64,000 bases of DNA from an uncultured Chloroflexota bacterium (GTDB taxonomy: Bacteria > Chloroflexota > Anaerolineae > Anaerolineales > Anaerolineaceae), in the NCBI GenBank assembly GCA_902774215.1, contig CACYHU010000006.1, forward strand, positions 1-64,000, read 5' to 3'. A program made the position numbers and the translations under genes. Positions 52,932-62,366 of this stretch are shown here, piece by piece. The notes under the pieces were generated by a model. That model worked only from the letters and a program-made list of their open reading frames with translations, was not told where the DNA came from and did not search any database. Positions within the stretch are counted from its first letter, which is position 1; every line of letters starts with the position of its first letter.

Positions 52932-55304
52932 TTACAGCACACTTTTGTCGTAGATATTCTGATTCCCTGATCTGTGTGATTTTTTGTCCAGTAAATTATG
53001 CTCAAAATTCTTTAAGATAAGCTCAGTTTCACTCTCAGATTCATCAGTAAAGTTCAATCTGAAATATTTAATATTAAAAGATTTCAAATCATCCCGGATA
53101 TCAAGCGGGCGGTGGGTTGTGATGGTGCAGATGCAGTTCCTGCAGTCGGTCTCCATCCGGAAGATATCTTTCCCGGAGCGGAGTGTGTAATTTTCCGAAT
53201 GTCCGTATCTGGCGCAGTGAATGGAATCCTGTTTCTGCCCTGCAAAATTTCCGATCGGGCATTGATGTGTCACCATCAGCGGGATATATCCATAGGCCAG
53301 GATCTCTGCACGGGACCGGTCCGGGAGCGAATTGATCTCATCTCTGCTCATTTCCGGGGAGAGGGCGATGCTTTCAGTTCCGAGATCTTTCCAGAAAGCG
53401 AAAGTGCGGCTGTTCATCACATTTCCTGTAATGTCAAGGGAAAAAGCCTTTCCACTGCCCTTTACCGCATGATAATGACCGGGACAGCTGATCAGAAAGC
53501 CATCGATTTCGCTTACCATTGACAGCTGAAGCAGCGGCGAAACATTTTCCTGCACATAGGAACGCCAGATCCGCGGCAGTCTGACCGCGATTTTTTTACC
53601 ATGGCTATGAGCTTTCCCGCAAATTTCTTTAAGGTTAGTAATAAGCGGTTCTGTCATTTCCAGGTAAATGACGGTGACGGCCGGGGAACGGAGCGCCGCT
53701 TCAAACTGAGGTTTATTGGATATAAAGACAGAAAGAGAGGAATTTTCAGCATTAATTTCTTTAAGGTTTTCGGGTTTTCCATCCCGGGTTTTGCTGCGTT
53801 TATAGCTTCTGATGATCTTGTCCTGCAGAATCTCGGCAGCAAGATTCTTTAAGGAATTAAGGGAAGATTTGTTAAGGTAAAGTCCTTCTTCTATATCGGC
53901 ATCAATTTTTTCTGCGGTAAAGATCGTATTCCCGAGTTTTGCGATCTGCGCGGAAACGCTTTCAGCTGTCAGCGGCTGGTTTTGCGCGGCACAGGGAATT
54001 TCACCGGATACCGCCGCGGAATGTCCGCTGGCAGTCATTGTTAATTCCGAAGGCTTTCCTGCATGAAGGGAAATACAGGCTTCAATCGGGACCTTTCGGC
54101 TGATTGTCTCATAATGTCTTTTCAGCTCATCCATCAGCCGTTTGTCATAAGTCTGATAAACGGCCTGGTTTTCGTGTATGTCTCCTCGGATGACAAGCGG
54201 GTACTTCTGTCCAGCTGCGGCAGGTTTATTCAGATAGGATCCCGCACCTTCTTCATCCTTTGTGCGGATCTCAATGCCGTCTCCCGGTATCATGTCCCTG
54301 TCAAAACGGAGTAATGCTGTCTGGCTTTTTTTGTCATAGCCGAGCACCTTACCCGCATATACTCCCCAATGCTTCGGGTGTGCCGGGCACATCATTGTCA
54401 TCCCGGAATGCGTTTTCAGATACCCTTCGGAAAAAGCTCCCCGGTTGAAAAGCTGCTGCAGCGTAAGGATGTCCTTTGGATCAATGGCAAAGGGTTTGCC
54501 GCTGTAATACATATTCAGATATTTGCGGTAGATCCCCGTCACACCGGCGACATATTCCGGGCTTTTCATCCGTCCTTCGATTTTCAGCGAGGCCACGCCT
54601 GTTGAAAGCAGTTCCGGAAATACAGGAAGGGTGCAGATATCTTTTGTACTCAGCAGATGCCCCTGAGCAAGCAGCTGTTTGTCATGCAGCAGTTCATAGC
54701 ATAAACGGCAGTTCTGCGCACATTTCCCTCTGTTCCCGCTGCGGCTGCCAAGCACGGAGCTCATCAGGCACTGTCCGGAGTAGGAAACACACAGTGCACC
54801 GTGAATAAAGGTTTCTATCCTTACTGCTGAATTATCAGCGATATACCGGATCTCCTGAAGGCTCAGTTCCCTGCTGAGAACGACTGTCTTCAGTCCCATT
54901 TCCTCGAATTCTTTCACATCATCCAGACTGTTGGCTGTCAGCTGTGTGGAGGCATGGACCGGCAGATCCGGAAAATGATCCCGTACCAGACGGATGGCTC
55001 CGAAATCCTGCATGATCAGCCCGTCCACACCCATGATGCAGAGTGATTCGATGAAAGCGGTCAGCTCCGGGAATTCAGTATCTTTATACAGGGTATTTAC
55101 AGTCACATAGACCCTGACGCCGAAGCTGTGGCAGAAGTCGCAAACCTGCTCCAGTTCGGTATTTTCAAAATTAGCCGCGTAAGCGCGTGCTCCGAATGCG
55201 CGTCCTCCCAGATAGACCGCGTCCGCACCGGCATTCACGGCCGCTTTTACGCAGTCAAAATTTCCGCTGGGAGCAAGCAATTCCGCTTTTCTTTGTTTTT
55301 CCAT
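52932..55304 (-). CDS. rlhA: U32-family protein, RlhA type (23S rRNA hydroxylation)
   Basis: 790 residues. The N-terminal U32 barrel starts ELLAPSGNFDCVKAAVNAGADAVYLGG, with the signature ETFIHGALCVSYSGQC and an iron-sulphur-like cysteine set (SGNRGKCAQNCRLCYE). A DUF3656-type middle domain and a second long C-terminal region follow; the combination matches RlhA, which adds a hydroxyl to C2501 of 23S rRNA in Escherichia coli. It is longer than that protein (about 650) and carries an extra C-terminal barrel-like half (LPDRSRAEILAYGYIPLMVTHQCP, with more cysteines). Activity is inferred by family. Confidence 0.88.
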   Translation of the reverse strand: MEKQRKAELLAPSGNFDCVKAAVNAGADAVYLGGRAFGARAYAANFENTELEQVCDFCHSFGVRVYVTVNTLYKDTEFPELTAFIESLCIMGVDGLIMQDFGAIRLVRDHFPDLPVHASTQLTANSLDDVKEFEEMGLKTVVLSRELSLQEIRYIADNSAVRIETFIHGALCVSYSGQCLMSSVLGSRSGNRGKCAQNCRLCYELLHDKQLLAQGHLLSTKDICTLPVFPELLSTGVASLKIEGRMKSPEYVAGVTGIYRKYLNMYYSGKPFAIDPKDILTLQQLFNRGAFSEGYLKTHSGMTMMCPAHPKHWGVYAGKVLGYDKKSQTALLRFDRDMIPGDGIEIRTKDEEGAGSYLNKPAAAGQKYPLVIRGDIHENQAVYQTYDKRLMDELKRHYETISRKVPIEACISLHAGKPSELTMTASGHSAAVSGEIPCAAQNQPLTAESVSAQIAKLGNTIFTAEKIDADIEEGLYLNKSSLNSLKNLAAEILQDKIIRSYKRSKTRDGKPENLKEINAENSSLSVFISNKPQFEAALRSPAVTVIYLEMTEPLITNLKEICGKAHSHGKKIAVRLPRIWRSYVQENVSPLLQLSMVSEIDGFLISCPGHYHAVKGSGKAFSLDITGNVMNSRTFAFWKDLGTESIALSPEMSRDEINSLPDRSRAEILAYGYIPLMVTHQCPIGNFAGQKQDSIHCARYGHSENYTLRSGKDIFRMETDCRNCICTITTHRPLDIRDDLKSFNIKYFRLNFTDESESETELILKNFEHNLLDKKSHRSGNQNIYDKSVL

Positions 55305-55410
55305 ATCACTATTATAATTCTGTGCCCGTGTGAATTATATAAACCATTAAAACGCATTTCTCATATTCAATGATGAATAAGGCGTATAATTATTCACAGG
55401 AGTAAAAATT

Positions 55411-56385
55411 ATGGCACCCTGTTTATTTATCGTCATTCCGTGTTATAACGAAGAAGCCGTGCTGCCTGTTACTGCACCGATGTTTTTGAATAAGCTGAAA
55501 ACCCTGATCGATGAAGAAAAGATCAGCGGCAGTTCGAGAATATTGTTTGTTAATGACGGCTCAAAAGATTCCACATGGGATATTATCCGTTCCCTGGCAA
55601 GACAGGATGAGCATTTTATCGGTATTTCGCAGTCAAGGAACCGAGGGCATCAAAATGCTGTTTTAGCCGGTTTGATGGAAGCCAAGGACCATTGTGATAT
55701 AACGATCTCCATTGACTGTGACGGACAGGATGATATCAACGCAATGGATGAAATGATCGAACAGTATAAAGCGGGTTATGAGATCGTGTACGGCGTACGA
55801 AGCAAACGTGATACCGACACTTTTTTCAAGCGTTTTACTGCTGAATCGTACTATAAATTATTGAACAAAATGGGTGTGGAAGCGGTTTACAACCATGCGG
55901 ACTACCGCCTGATTTCAGCGCGTGTCCTTCAGGAATTTGCTGACTTTCATGAGGTCAATCTTTTTCTGCGCGGGATGATCCCGCTTGTCGGCTTCCCCAG
56001 TACCAGCGTATATTATGAACGGCATGAAAGACTCGCCGGTGAAAGTCACTACCCGCTGACAAAAATGCTGACCCTGGCTTTTGACGGCATAACCAGCCTT
56101 TCGATCAAACCGATACGGATCATCACCGGTTTTGGGGTTATCGTCACGATTTTGAGTTTTATCGGTATTTTTTGGGCAGTCATCCGGGCAATTACCGGGA
56201 AAACGATTTCCGGTTGGGCAAGTTTGATGTGCATTGTCTGTTTCCTTGGAGGAACGGTTCTGCTTGCTTTGGGAATCATCGGGGAATATGTCGGAAAAAC
56301 CTATATCGAAACCAAAGCAAGACCCCGGTATATTATCAGTGAACGGACATATGATAAAGATCAGCCGGATGATAATTCAAGGTAA
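55411..56385 (+). CDS. glycosyltransferase family 2, GtrB/DPM1-like
   Basis: 324 residues. The GT2 domain has FIVIPCYNEEAVLP, the DGS motif in LFVNDGSKDSTW, ISIDCDGQDD and a later GYEIVYGVRSKRDTD. Two membrane spans occupy residues 230-295. The plan matches enzymes that load a sugar onto undecaprenyl phosphate for GT-C transferases. The neighbouring gene on the same strand is just such a GT-C-like protein, which supports a shared pathway. AGGAG precedes the ATG. Confidence 0.9.
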   Translation: MAPCLFIVIPCYNEEAVLPVTAPMFLNKLKTLIDEEKISGSSRILFVNDGSKDSTWDIIRSLARQDEHFIGISQSRNRGHQNAVLAGLMEAKDHCDITISIDCDGQDDINAMDEMIEQYKAGYEIVYGVRSKRDTDTFFKRFTAESYYKLLNKMGVEAVYNHADYRLISARVLQEFADFHEVNLFLRGMIPLVGFPSTSVYYERHERLAGESHYPLTKMLTLAFDGITSLSIKPIRIITGFGVIVTILSFIGIFWAVIRAITGKTISGWASLMCIVCFLGGTVLLALGIIGEYVGKTYIETKARPRYIISERTYDKDQPDDNSR

Positions 56386-56460
56386 AGTTAGAAAAAGGAT
56401 TCAGGTGTCAGAGATTCTGATTTTCATGGCTCTTTGTTGAATCCTGAATCGGATATAAAA

Positions 56461-58060
56461 ATGAATTGGATTTTGTTCGGGATCATTTTCGGCGGCGCGA
56501 TTGTTATATCAGCCATATCAGCCAGAAATACAAAAGAGCTGCCGGATGTTTCCGAGCGGATGTACCGGATCCTGTTTTTTATCCTCCTCTGTGTTTTTTC
56601 TTTCCTGTTGTTTTATAAAGTCGGTGAGATCCCGATCCCTTATCACGTGGATGAGGCGGGAATGGTTTATGACGCAAGGAGTCTTGCTGCTTACGGAACA
56701 GACCGCTGGGGGTATCACTTTCCTGTTTATCTTATCAATTACGGCGGGGGCCAAAGTGCTTTGTATATGTATCTGGCTGCCGCTGCGATTAAGCTGTTTG
56801 GTTACAGTGTCACAGCGGTACGTCTTCCCGCGATATTTTTTTCGCTGCTTTCCGCCGCGGTTTTTGCGGTATTGGTCCGGAAAGAATATGGAAATACCGG
56901 TTCACTGATCGCTTTGGGCGTGTTTTGTTTCCTGCCGTTTTCCGTCATGCACTCCCGCTGGGGTTTGGATGCCTATCTGCTGTTCCCGATGCTGATTTTC
57001 TCCTGTACCTCACTTTACAGCGCCGTAAAAACGGACAGGAACCGCCTGTTCGTTCTGTCAGGATGTCTGTTCGGTGTGACTTTGTATTCCTATGCTGTTT
57101 CTTACATTCTGGTTCCTGTTTTTTTGGGACCGGTTTTATTATTCCTTCTTTTGAACCGGAGGATCAGGGCAGGACAGCTGGCGGGACTTATTCTTCCCAT
57201 ACTGCTGCTGGCTCTCCCTTTAATTCTGCTGCTTGCGGTCAATAATGGATTAATCGGGGAGATCCGTACACCATATTTTTCGGTCCCGAAGCTTTTTGCT
57301 TACCGCGGCAGTGAATTCAGCATCGGGAATATCCTGCAAAACCTCAAATTTGGCGAACGAAATATTTTTTACAACATTTTTGTCTGGGATTCACTGCGTT
57401 ATAATGTCATTCCCCGTTTCGGTTCCCTGTTTTATTTTACGATCCCGCTGATCATTTTGGGCCTGGTTCTCTGTGTCGGAAAGAGCATCCGGAACATCAG
57501 AAGCGGTGAATTTTCCCCTGATCTGATGATCTGTTTTCTGTTCCTGATTTCATTTCCCGCTGATCTGGTTTCTGGCTGCCGGTTTGAATTTTGTTTTTAC
57601 CAGAAGCAGAGCCACGGCGGTTCTTTCCTGCGGCATCTGGCTGTTCCTGACAGTGAGCTTTACCGGGTATTATTTCAGAGAATTTTCCCGTGAGCTTGCA
57701 TATGAATTGTCGATTACTTCTGTTGAAGATCTCTCACAGGCGCTGGATTTCGCAGAAGAGATAAATATAAACAATGAACCGGTCACGGTATATGGTTTGT
57801 CCCAGCCTTATCTTTATATCCTGCTGGTAAAAAATATTGATCCTGAAACCTTCCGAAACTCGGTTGAGATGAAGGATCAGAATGTAATGTCATTCGGCAG
57901 CTATAAATTTGACCCCGGAGAGGTTTCCGCGGACAGGGTCTATCTGCTGAGGACATATGGCTGGGTCCCGTTTGAATTAAGAGAGGATGCCTTTACAACG
58001 GCTGATTTCGGTATGGTCACCGTGTATTACAGTGAGGCAAAGCCGGTTCCGGACCGCTGA
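56461..58060 (+). pseudogene. GT39-like membrane glycosyltransferase, frameshifted
   Basis: The first 370 residues (from ATG 56461) form a membrane GT: the loop IPYHVDEAGMVYDARSLAAYGTDRWG with its aspartate and glutamate is a clear GT39 motif. Around 57567-57575 the frame changes: reading ADLVS in the first frame and AAGLNFVFTRSR in the next gives a continuous protein if one extra G is removed. The second part (to 58060) completes the last span and adds a soluble tail. As written, two broken pieces result, ending at 57693 and starting at 57584. A sequencing slip is possible. Confidence 0.75.
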
Positions 58061-58061
58061 C

Positions 58062-59039
58062 TCAGTGTTCGTAGCGGTAAATGGAATATTTCCCGTAGAC
58101 CCGATAGCATAAGCGGGCTAATCCGGGCGCGTGAAGGTGCAGAAGGGCTGCGGTCTGCTGTTTCCAGCTCAGACGGGAGATATTGTCTTTTTCTGTCCGC
58201 AGCAGGGCTCTGCATTCCTCATAAAAAGCTTCTTTCTGCGGGTCGCCGCTGACGGAAACCTGGTTGAGTGTGTTCACGAGTGTGGAAAGCCAGAAACGGT
58301 AGGCAGCGCTGTGGATCGGCGGTTCGCTCATTTTCAATATATCATGGCGGACAGATAAAATCCCGCGCAGCCTTTCAACAGATTGAGCATCTGCCAGGCC
58401 GGAATAAGGACGCTGACGGTAAAGATATCCGCAGAAATCTTCATAAACCGCGGAAGATGCTTTGTCGAACAGCAGAAAATTACAGTAAAGATCCCCGTTG
58501 TGCCGTATGCGTTCGGAAACGTCAAACCCGTTGAAAAGTTCACGCCGGTACAGTTTGCAGCACATGCTTGGTTCGATCTGTGAACCGTCCAGCAGGTCAA
58601 TCAGTCCGGTGTCATGATCCTGCTGCCTGAGGATACCGGTCCCGTAATGTGAAACGTTATGCCCGTCCGGATAGCAGAACATCAGGCCGCAGTGTGAGAT
58701 ATCGGTTTGATATTTTTCTCCGTTGAAGACGAGACGTTCAAACATTTCCGGTGCGGCTCTGTCGTCACTGTCGACAAATCCGAGCCATTTCCCGGATGCG
58801 GCATGAATACCGCTGTTCCGGGCAGCCAGCTCCCCGCCGTTTGGCTGATCAATAATGTGTATCCGGCTGTCACGTGAGGCGAATTCTTTCAGTATCTCCG
58901 GACTGTTATCCTCAGAGCCGTCATTGACGCATATGATCTCAATATCCTGCAGCGTCTGAGCGCAGACACTTTCGAGACAATCCGAAAGGAATTGTCCCGC
59001 GTTGTAAACAGGGATAACAACAGAAACAAGAGGTGTCAT
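58062..59039 (-). CDS. glycosyltransferase family 2
   Basis: 325 residues. MTPLVSVVIPVYNAGQFL starts the GT-A fold, followed by VNDGSEDNS and GWLGFVDSDDRA-like KWLGFVDSDD, typical for GT2 enzymes that make surface polysaccharides. The start chosen, ATG 59039, overlaps the plsC stop by four bases (ATGA); the frame opens 12 codons earlier without a site. It converges on the frameshifted GT-C gene, with only one base between stops. Confidence 0.9.
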   Translation of the reverse strand: MTPLVSVVIPVYNAGQFLSDCLESVCAQTLQDIEIICVNDGSEDNSPEILKEFASRDSRIHIIDQPNGGELAARNSGIHAASGKWLGFVDSDDRAAPEMFERLVFNGEKYQTDISHCGLMFCYPDGHNVSHYGTGILRQQDHDTGLIDLLDGSQIEPSMCCKLYRRELFNGFDVSERIRHNGDLYCNFLLFDKASSAVYEDFCGYLYRQRPYSGLADAQSVERLRGILSVRHDILKMSEPPIHSAAYRFWLSTLVNTLNQVSVSGDPQKEAFYEECRALLRTEKDNISRLSWKQQTAALLHLHAPGLARLCYRVYGKYSIYRYEH

Positions 59040-59737
59040 GATTCCGGTACGATCATATCGCCGCGGGCCCGCCATTCTTCCTGCAATTCCTTTACCCGCG
59101 GGTAATCTTTATAGAATCCCCGGTAGTTTTCCGGCAGATTGGCGGCGATCCGGCACATTACTTCATCGGTGGCAGCATGCAGTGATTCTTCACGGTTGTC
59201 CGGGTCGATTGGCGGCAGCTGATACGCCGGGCCAAAGCGCAGTGTGATCTTGGGTTTGCGGAAATGTTTGATTTCATCCACCCATTTCTCGGTCCCGAAA
59301 ACACTCAAACTGATCAGCGGAACATGCGTTTTGGATGCGATAAGCGTTACGCCTTCTTTACCCTGAAGCAGCGCTTTTGTTTTGGACCTTGTCCCTTCCG
59401 GCGCCAGGGCGATGATATTCCCGTTTTTTAATTCGGTCATGATCCGTTTCATTGCTGTGAAGTCTGCTTTTGTCCGGTCGATCCAGATCATGTCGGCATC
59501 CTCGATGATTTTACCGAAAACCGGAAAACTGCGGTAGGTATCCGCTGCCACACAGTAAATATCGTTATAGCGTTCCAGCTGGATCATGGCGGGAAAATCG
59601 ATCCGGCTCAGATGATTCAGGGTGATAATACAGGCCCCTTCTTTGGGCATTAGATGTTCATTTTCAACTGTCACATGCGTCAGATTATCGTAAAGCCGTC
59701 TGACGATTTTAAAAACCTGTGTTCTGTTCATACTCAA
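59036..59737 (-). CDS. plsC: 1-acyl-sn-glycerol-3-phosphate acyltransferase-like
   Basis: 233 residues. The acyltransferase motif NHLSRID (H-x4-D) is at about residue 38, and EGTRSK lies at 113. It acylates lysophosphatidic acid or a related lipid at the membrane. It is 220-240 residues long, as PlsC. No long hydrophobic N-terminus is visible. It is coupled with the GT2 gene downstream, so a role in a glycolipid is possible. Confidence 0.88.
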   Translation of the reverse strand: MSMNRTQVFKIVRRLYDNLTHVTVENEHLMPKEGACIITLNHLSRIDFPAMIQLERYNDIYCVAADTYRSFPVFGKIIEDADMIWIDRTKADFTAMKRIMTELKNGNIIALAPEGTRSKTKALLQGKEGVTLIASKTHVPLISLSVFGTEKWVDEIKHFRKPKITLRFGPAYQLPPIDPDNREESLHAATDEVMCRIAANLPENYRGFYKDYPRVKELQEEWRARGDMIVPES

Positions 59738-59797
59738 GACCTCTTATCTTCTTTCTATTTTACAACAAAAAAATCCTTTGGATGAAACTATTGAGAT

Positions 59798-59837
59798 AAC
59801 GAAAAAGAGGATGCTTTTTTGCATCCTCTTTTTCGTT
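59798..59837. terminator. strong bidirectional terminator between plsC and glgC
   Basis: AACGAAAAAGAGGATGC pairs perfectly with GCATCCTCTTTTTCGTT around a T6 loop. Located just after the glgC stop (minus strand), it ends glgC. The stem itself contains T-rich arms on both strands. Confidence 0.88.
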
Positions 59838-59853
59838 AATAATTATTATTTCA

Positions 59854-61131
59854 CTACGGTTCGATGACAGTGCCCGATTCAATGACCGCGTTCTTCGGGA
59901 TCACCACGATGCCGTCACGGACATAGTAGCGTTTCGGCTCATTCGGGTCATCCTTTTCCGTTCCCGCGGGGAAGGGCTTGATGACGACGTTGTCTCCGAT
60001 GCAGGCATTCTTATCGATAATCGCGTTTTCGATGCTGCAGTTTTTCCCGATACCGATCAGCACACCTGTGTCGGAATCATTATGATCAGCCTGGAGAATG
60101 TATTTTTCCGTCTCCGCACCCATAATGATACTGTTCTTGATGACTGTGCCGGTATCGATATAGCTCATAACACCGATGATGGAGCGTTCAATGCTCTCCG
60201 CCTTGACACGGGCGCCGCGGGCGAGAAGGACGTGATCCAGACGGGTGTTGAAGACCTTCAGAGCAGGCATGGTGGTGGCGATGGTGTAGATCGGGTGTTT
60301 CGGATCATAGAAATTGAACGGCGGTTTGTCATTCGTCAGAGCCAGATTGGTTTCATAGAAGGAGCGGATGGTACCGATATCTTCCCAGTAATCGTCAAAG
60401 CTCCAGCCGAAGACGTCGCTGTGATCGATGGCATAGGGGATCACATTGTTGCCGAAGTCGGAGTAGTCCTTGGTGGAGAGAACATCGACCAGAAGGTCTG
60501 TGTTGAAGATGTAAATGCCCATGGAGCCGAGGAACGGGCGTTCCGGATCATCGGAGCTCTTCATCGATTCCAGAATTACCGGATCCTTCGGTTTTTCCTT
60601 GAAGTCAATAATGCGCCCTTCTTCATTGGTCTTAAGCAGGCCGAACCGGGAGGCTTCATCCTTGCGCACCGGCTGCACTGCTACGGTGACGGCGGCATTG
60701 TGTTTGATATGGTAATCCAGCATTTCATCATAGTTGCAGCGGTACAGGTGATCACCGGCAAGGATCAGAACATATTTGCAGTTAGCGGAAACGATCTGGC
60801 TGAGCTGTTTCCGGACTGCGTCTGCTGTGCCCTGGTACCAGTCTGCATTATCCATGGTCTGTTCGGCTGCCCAAATCTGGACCCATCCGGAATGGAAGCG
60901 GTCAAATTGATAGGTGTCCGTAATGTGACGGTGGAGTGAGACGGAGTTGAACTGGGTCAGTACTGCGATTTTGAAAATACCGGAATTGATACAGTTGCTG
61001 ATCGGAATATCGATCAGGCGGTATTGACCGGCAATCGGAACTGCCGGTTTGGATCTCATTTGAGTCAGCGGAAAAAGCCGGGTGCCCCGGCCGCCGCCAA
61101 GAATTACTGCTAATACTTCATCGCTATTCAT
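59854..61131 (-). CDS. glgC: glucose-1-phosphate adenylyltransferase
   Basis: 425 residues. AVILGGGRGTRLFPLTQMRSKPAVP is the nucleotide-binding front, and ADHLYRCNYDEML, FKEKP and SMGIYIF follow. The C-terminal part is a left-handed helix domain with hexapeptide-like repeats. It makes ADP-glucose for glycogen. The ATG 61131 has GGAG eight bases upstream; the frame opens 38 codons earlier with no site and no family similarity. No other glycogen gene is in the window. Confidence 0.95.
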   Translation of the reverse strand: MNSDEVLAVILGGGRGTRLFPLTQMRSKPAVPIAGQYRLIDIPISNCINSGIFKIAVLTQFNSVSLHRHITDTYQFDRFHSGWVQIWAAEQTMDNADWYQGTADAVRKQLSQIVSANCKYVLILAGDHLYRCNYDEMLDYHIKHNAAVTVAVQPVRKDEASRFGLLKTNEEGRIIDFKEKPKDPVILESMKSSDDPERPFLGSMGIYIFNTDLLVDVLSTKDYSDFGNNVIPYAIDHSDVFGWSFDDYWEDIGTIRSFYETNLALTNDKPPFNFYDPKHPIYTIATTMPALKVFNTRLDHVLLARGARVKAESIERSIIGVMSYIDTGTVIKNSIIMGAETEKYILQADHNDSDTGVLIGIGKNCSIENAIIDKNACIGDNVVIKPFPAGTEKDDPNEPKRYYVRDGIVVIPKNAVIESGTVIEP

Positions 61132-61175
61132 TGGACAATCTCCATATTCAGCCTCATGGTGAGGATTTAACATAC

Positions 61176-61304
61176 TTGCGTAAACGCTGATTGACTCGGT
61201 TTTGAGTCGAAAGTGACCTGTTTTCGTTGACTCATTTTGAGTCAACAGAACAGGTTGCTTCGACTCATTTTCGATGAGTCTGGCAAATAATCAGCGATAC
61301 CTTA
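61176..61304. mobile_element. MITE-like palindromic element, copy B
   Basis: About 129 bp, related to the element at 8802-8927. The ends are AAACGCTGATT (61182-61192) and AATCAGCGATACCTTA (61289-61304), inverted. The core (61203-61267) has the same three helices as copy A, with paired changes: GAGTCG/CGACTC in place of GAGTCA/TGACTC, and GTTGACTCA/TGAGTCAAC in place of GCTGACTCA/TGAGTCAGC. It sits upstream of glgC in a gap with no other gene. Confidence 0.6.
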
Positions 61305-61430
61305 TACACATTGTATCAAATATTCAAAAAATATGCTACAGTCAAATATCTTTAAATTCGTGTAAAAAGTAATAATTTCATGTTATGCGATCAAGCGTGC
61401 CTTGCCGCCCGATTCTGGGCAGCTGTAAAA

Positions 61431-61631
61431 AAGATGGGGCTGTCGCACATCTTTTATGGTGTACAACAGTCTTTTTCAGAAATATCATCAAAAGCAAATG
61501 CTCCGCAATGGCGGGCGGTATCGGCAGGAGAACTTCCCGCAACATATTGATATTGCCGCTTATTCCGCGTCCCTGCGAAGCACTCCCTCCCGATGGCTTT
61601 TCAAAATTATAATTTGCGACAGCTCCATCTT
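61431..61631. mobile_element. 201-bp element with 17-bp inverted ends
   Basis: AAGATGGGGCTGTCGCA (61431-61447) and TGCGACAGCTCCATCTT (61615-61631) are inverted copies with one mismatch. Ends of the type GGGGCTGTCGCA are found in several insertion-sequence families, so this is probably a miniature or internally deleted element. The frames inside (75 and 63 codons) show no transposase motifs. The rest of 61132-61677 outside the two elements holds no gene I can support. Confidence 0.55.
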
Positions 61632-61677
61632 CCTGTTGTTATTCTGAACCGGCCGGGTACCGGCCGTCAATTTTCGA

Positions 61678-62229
61678 TCAGTCCTTGAAGAGCGGCAGGT
61701 GACCGAGGCAGATCACATCCGGCCAGGCATCTTCAGAGCCTTCCACACAGATCGCCAGTGCCTTGGGATCCGGCTGGGCGCCGGCCTGTTCAAGGATGCT
61801 TTCGATCGCCTGTTTGGTGGAGCCGGTGCTGATCACATCGTCCACATAGAGGACCTTTTTGCCTTTGATGAGCTGGATATCCTTTTCATCCAGAAGAAGC
61901 GTCTGCTCGCTTTGGGTGGTGATGGAGTTGGATGTGGAACGGATGGCGTTGCCCATATAGGTCTTGTAGCTCTTGCGGCATACGGCATAAGGCTTTCCGG
62001 TACGGACTGACAAAGCGTGCGTGATCGGAATACTCTTGGATTCAGCGGTGATCATCACGTCATAGTCGACATTTTCAAGTTTTTTGGCGAGTTCTGTCGC
62101 GCAGGCTTCAACCAGTTCTGTGTCGCCGAGAATATTCAGTACAGCAATGCGCAGTCCGGGGGCAACCTCAAATAACTGAAGCGAGCGCTTTACGCCGGCT
62201 AATGTAATATCGTAGTAATCTTTACTCAT
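61678..62229 (-). CDS. purine phosphoribosyltransferase
   Basis: 183 residues of the type I PRTase fold. The PRPP loop is VLYVDDVISTGST, and substrate residues are likely in TAESKSIPITHALSVRTGKPYAVCRKS, resembling adenine/xanthine PRTases. It salvages a purine base into a nucleotide. ATG 62229 is chosen because AAGGAGA precedes it by nine bases; the frame is open nine codons further. It is alone on its strand between mobile remnants and the unrecognised gene. Confidence 0.87.
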   Translation of the reverse strand: MSKDYYDITLAGVKRSLQLFEVAPGLRIAVLNILGDTELVEACATELAKKLENVDYDVMITAESKSIPITHALSVRTGKPYAVCRKSYKTYMGNAIRSTSNSITTQSEQTLLLDEKDIQLIKGKKVLYVDDVISTGSTKQAIESILEQAGAQPDPKALAICVEGSEDAWPDVICLGHLPLFKD

Positions 62230-62366
62230 CAGATTTATCTCCTTGCAGCGGATCAATTGTTTCCCTGTGATCCACTACTATTATATCAAATAAATAGTTA
62301 TTTTCAGGCAGTTGTTTTTGGCTGTTTTTTCACAATTTGCTGCGGGCATCACAGGTTTAAACCGGA

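Noticed and set aside
61132-61245. 38-codon N-terminal extension of glgC
   Set aside because: No ribosome site and no family similarity before MNSDEVLAVILGGG; the ATG at 61131 has GGAG at good spacing.
61385-61647. Two short open frames (75 and 63 codons) upstream of the PRTase gene
   Set aside because: They lie inside the element with inverted ends and show no transposase or other motif.
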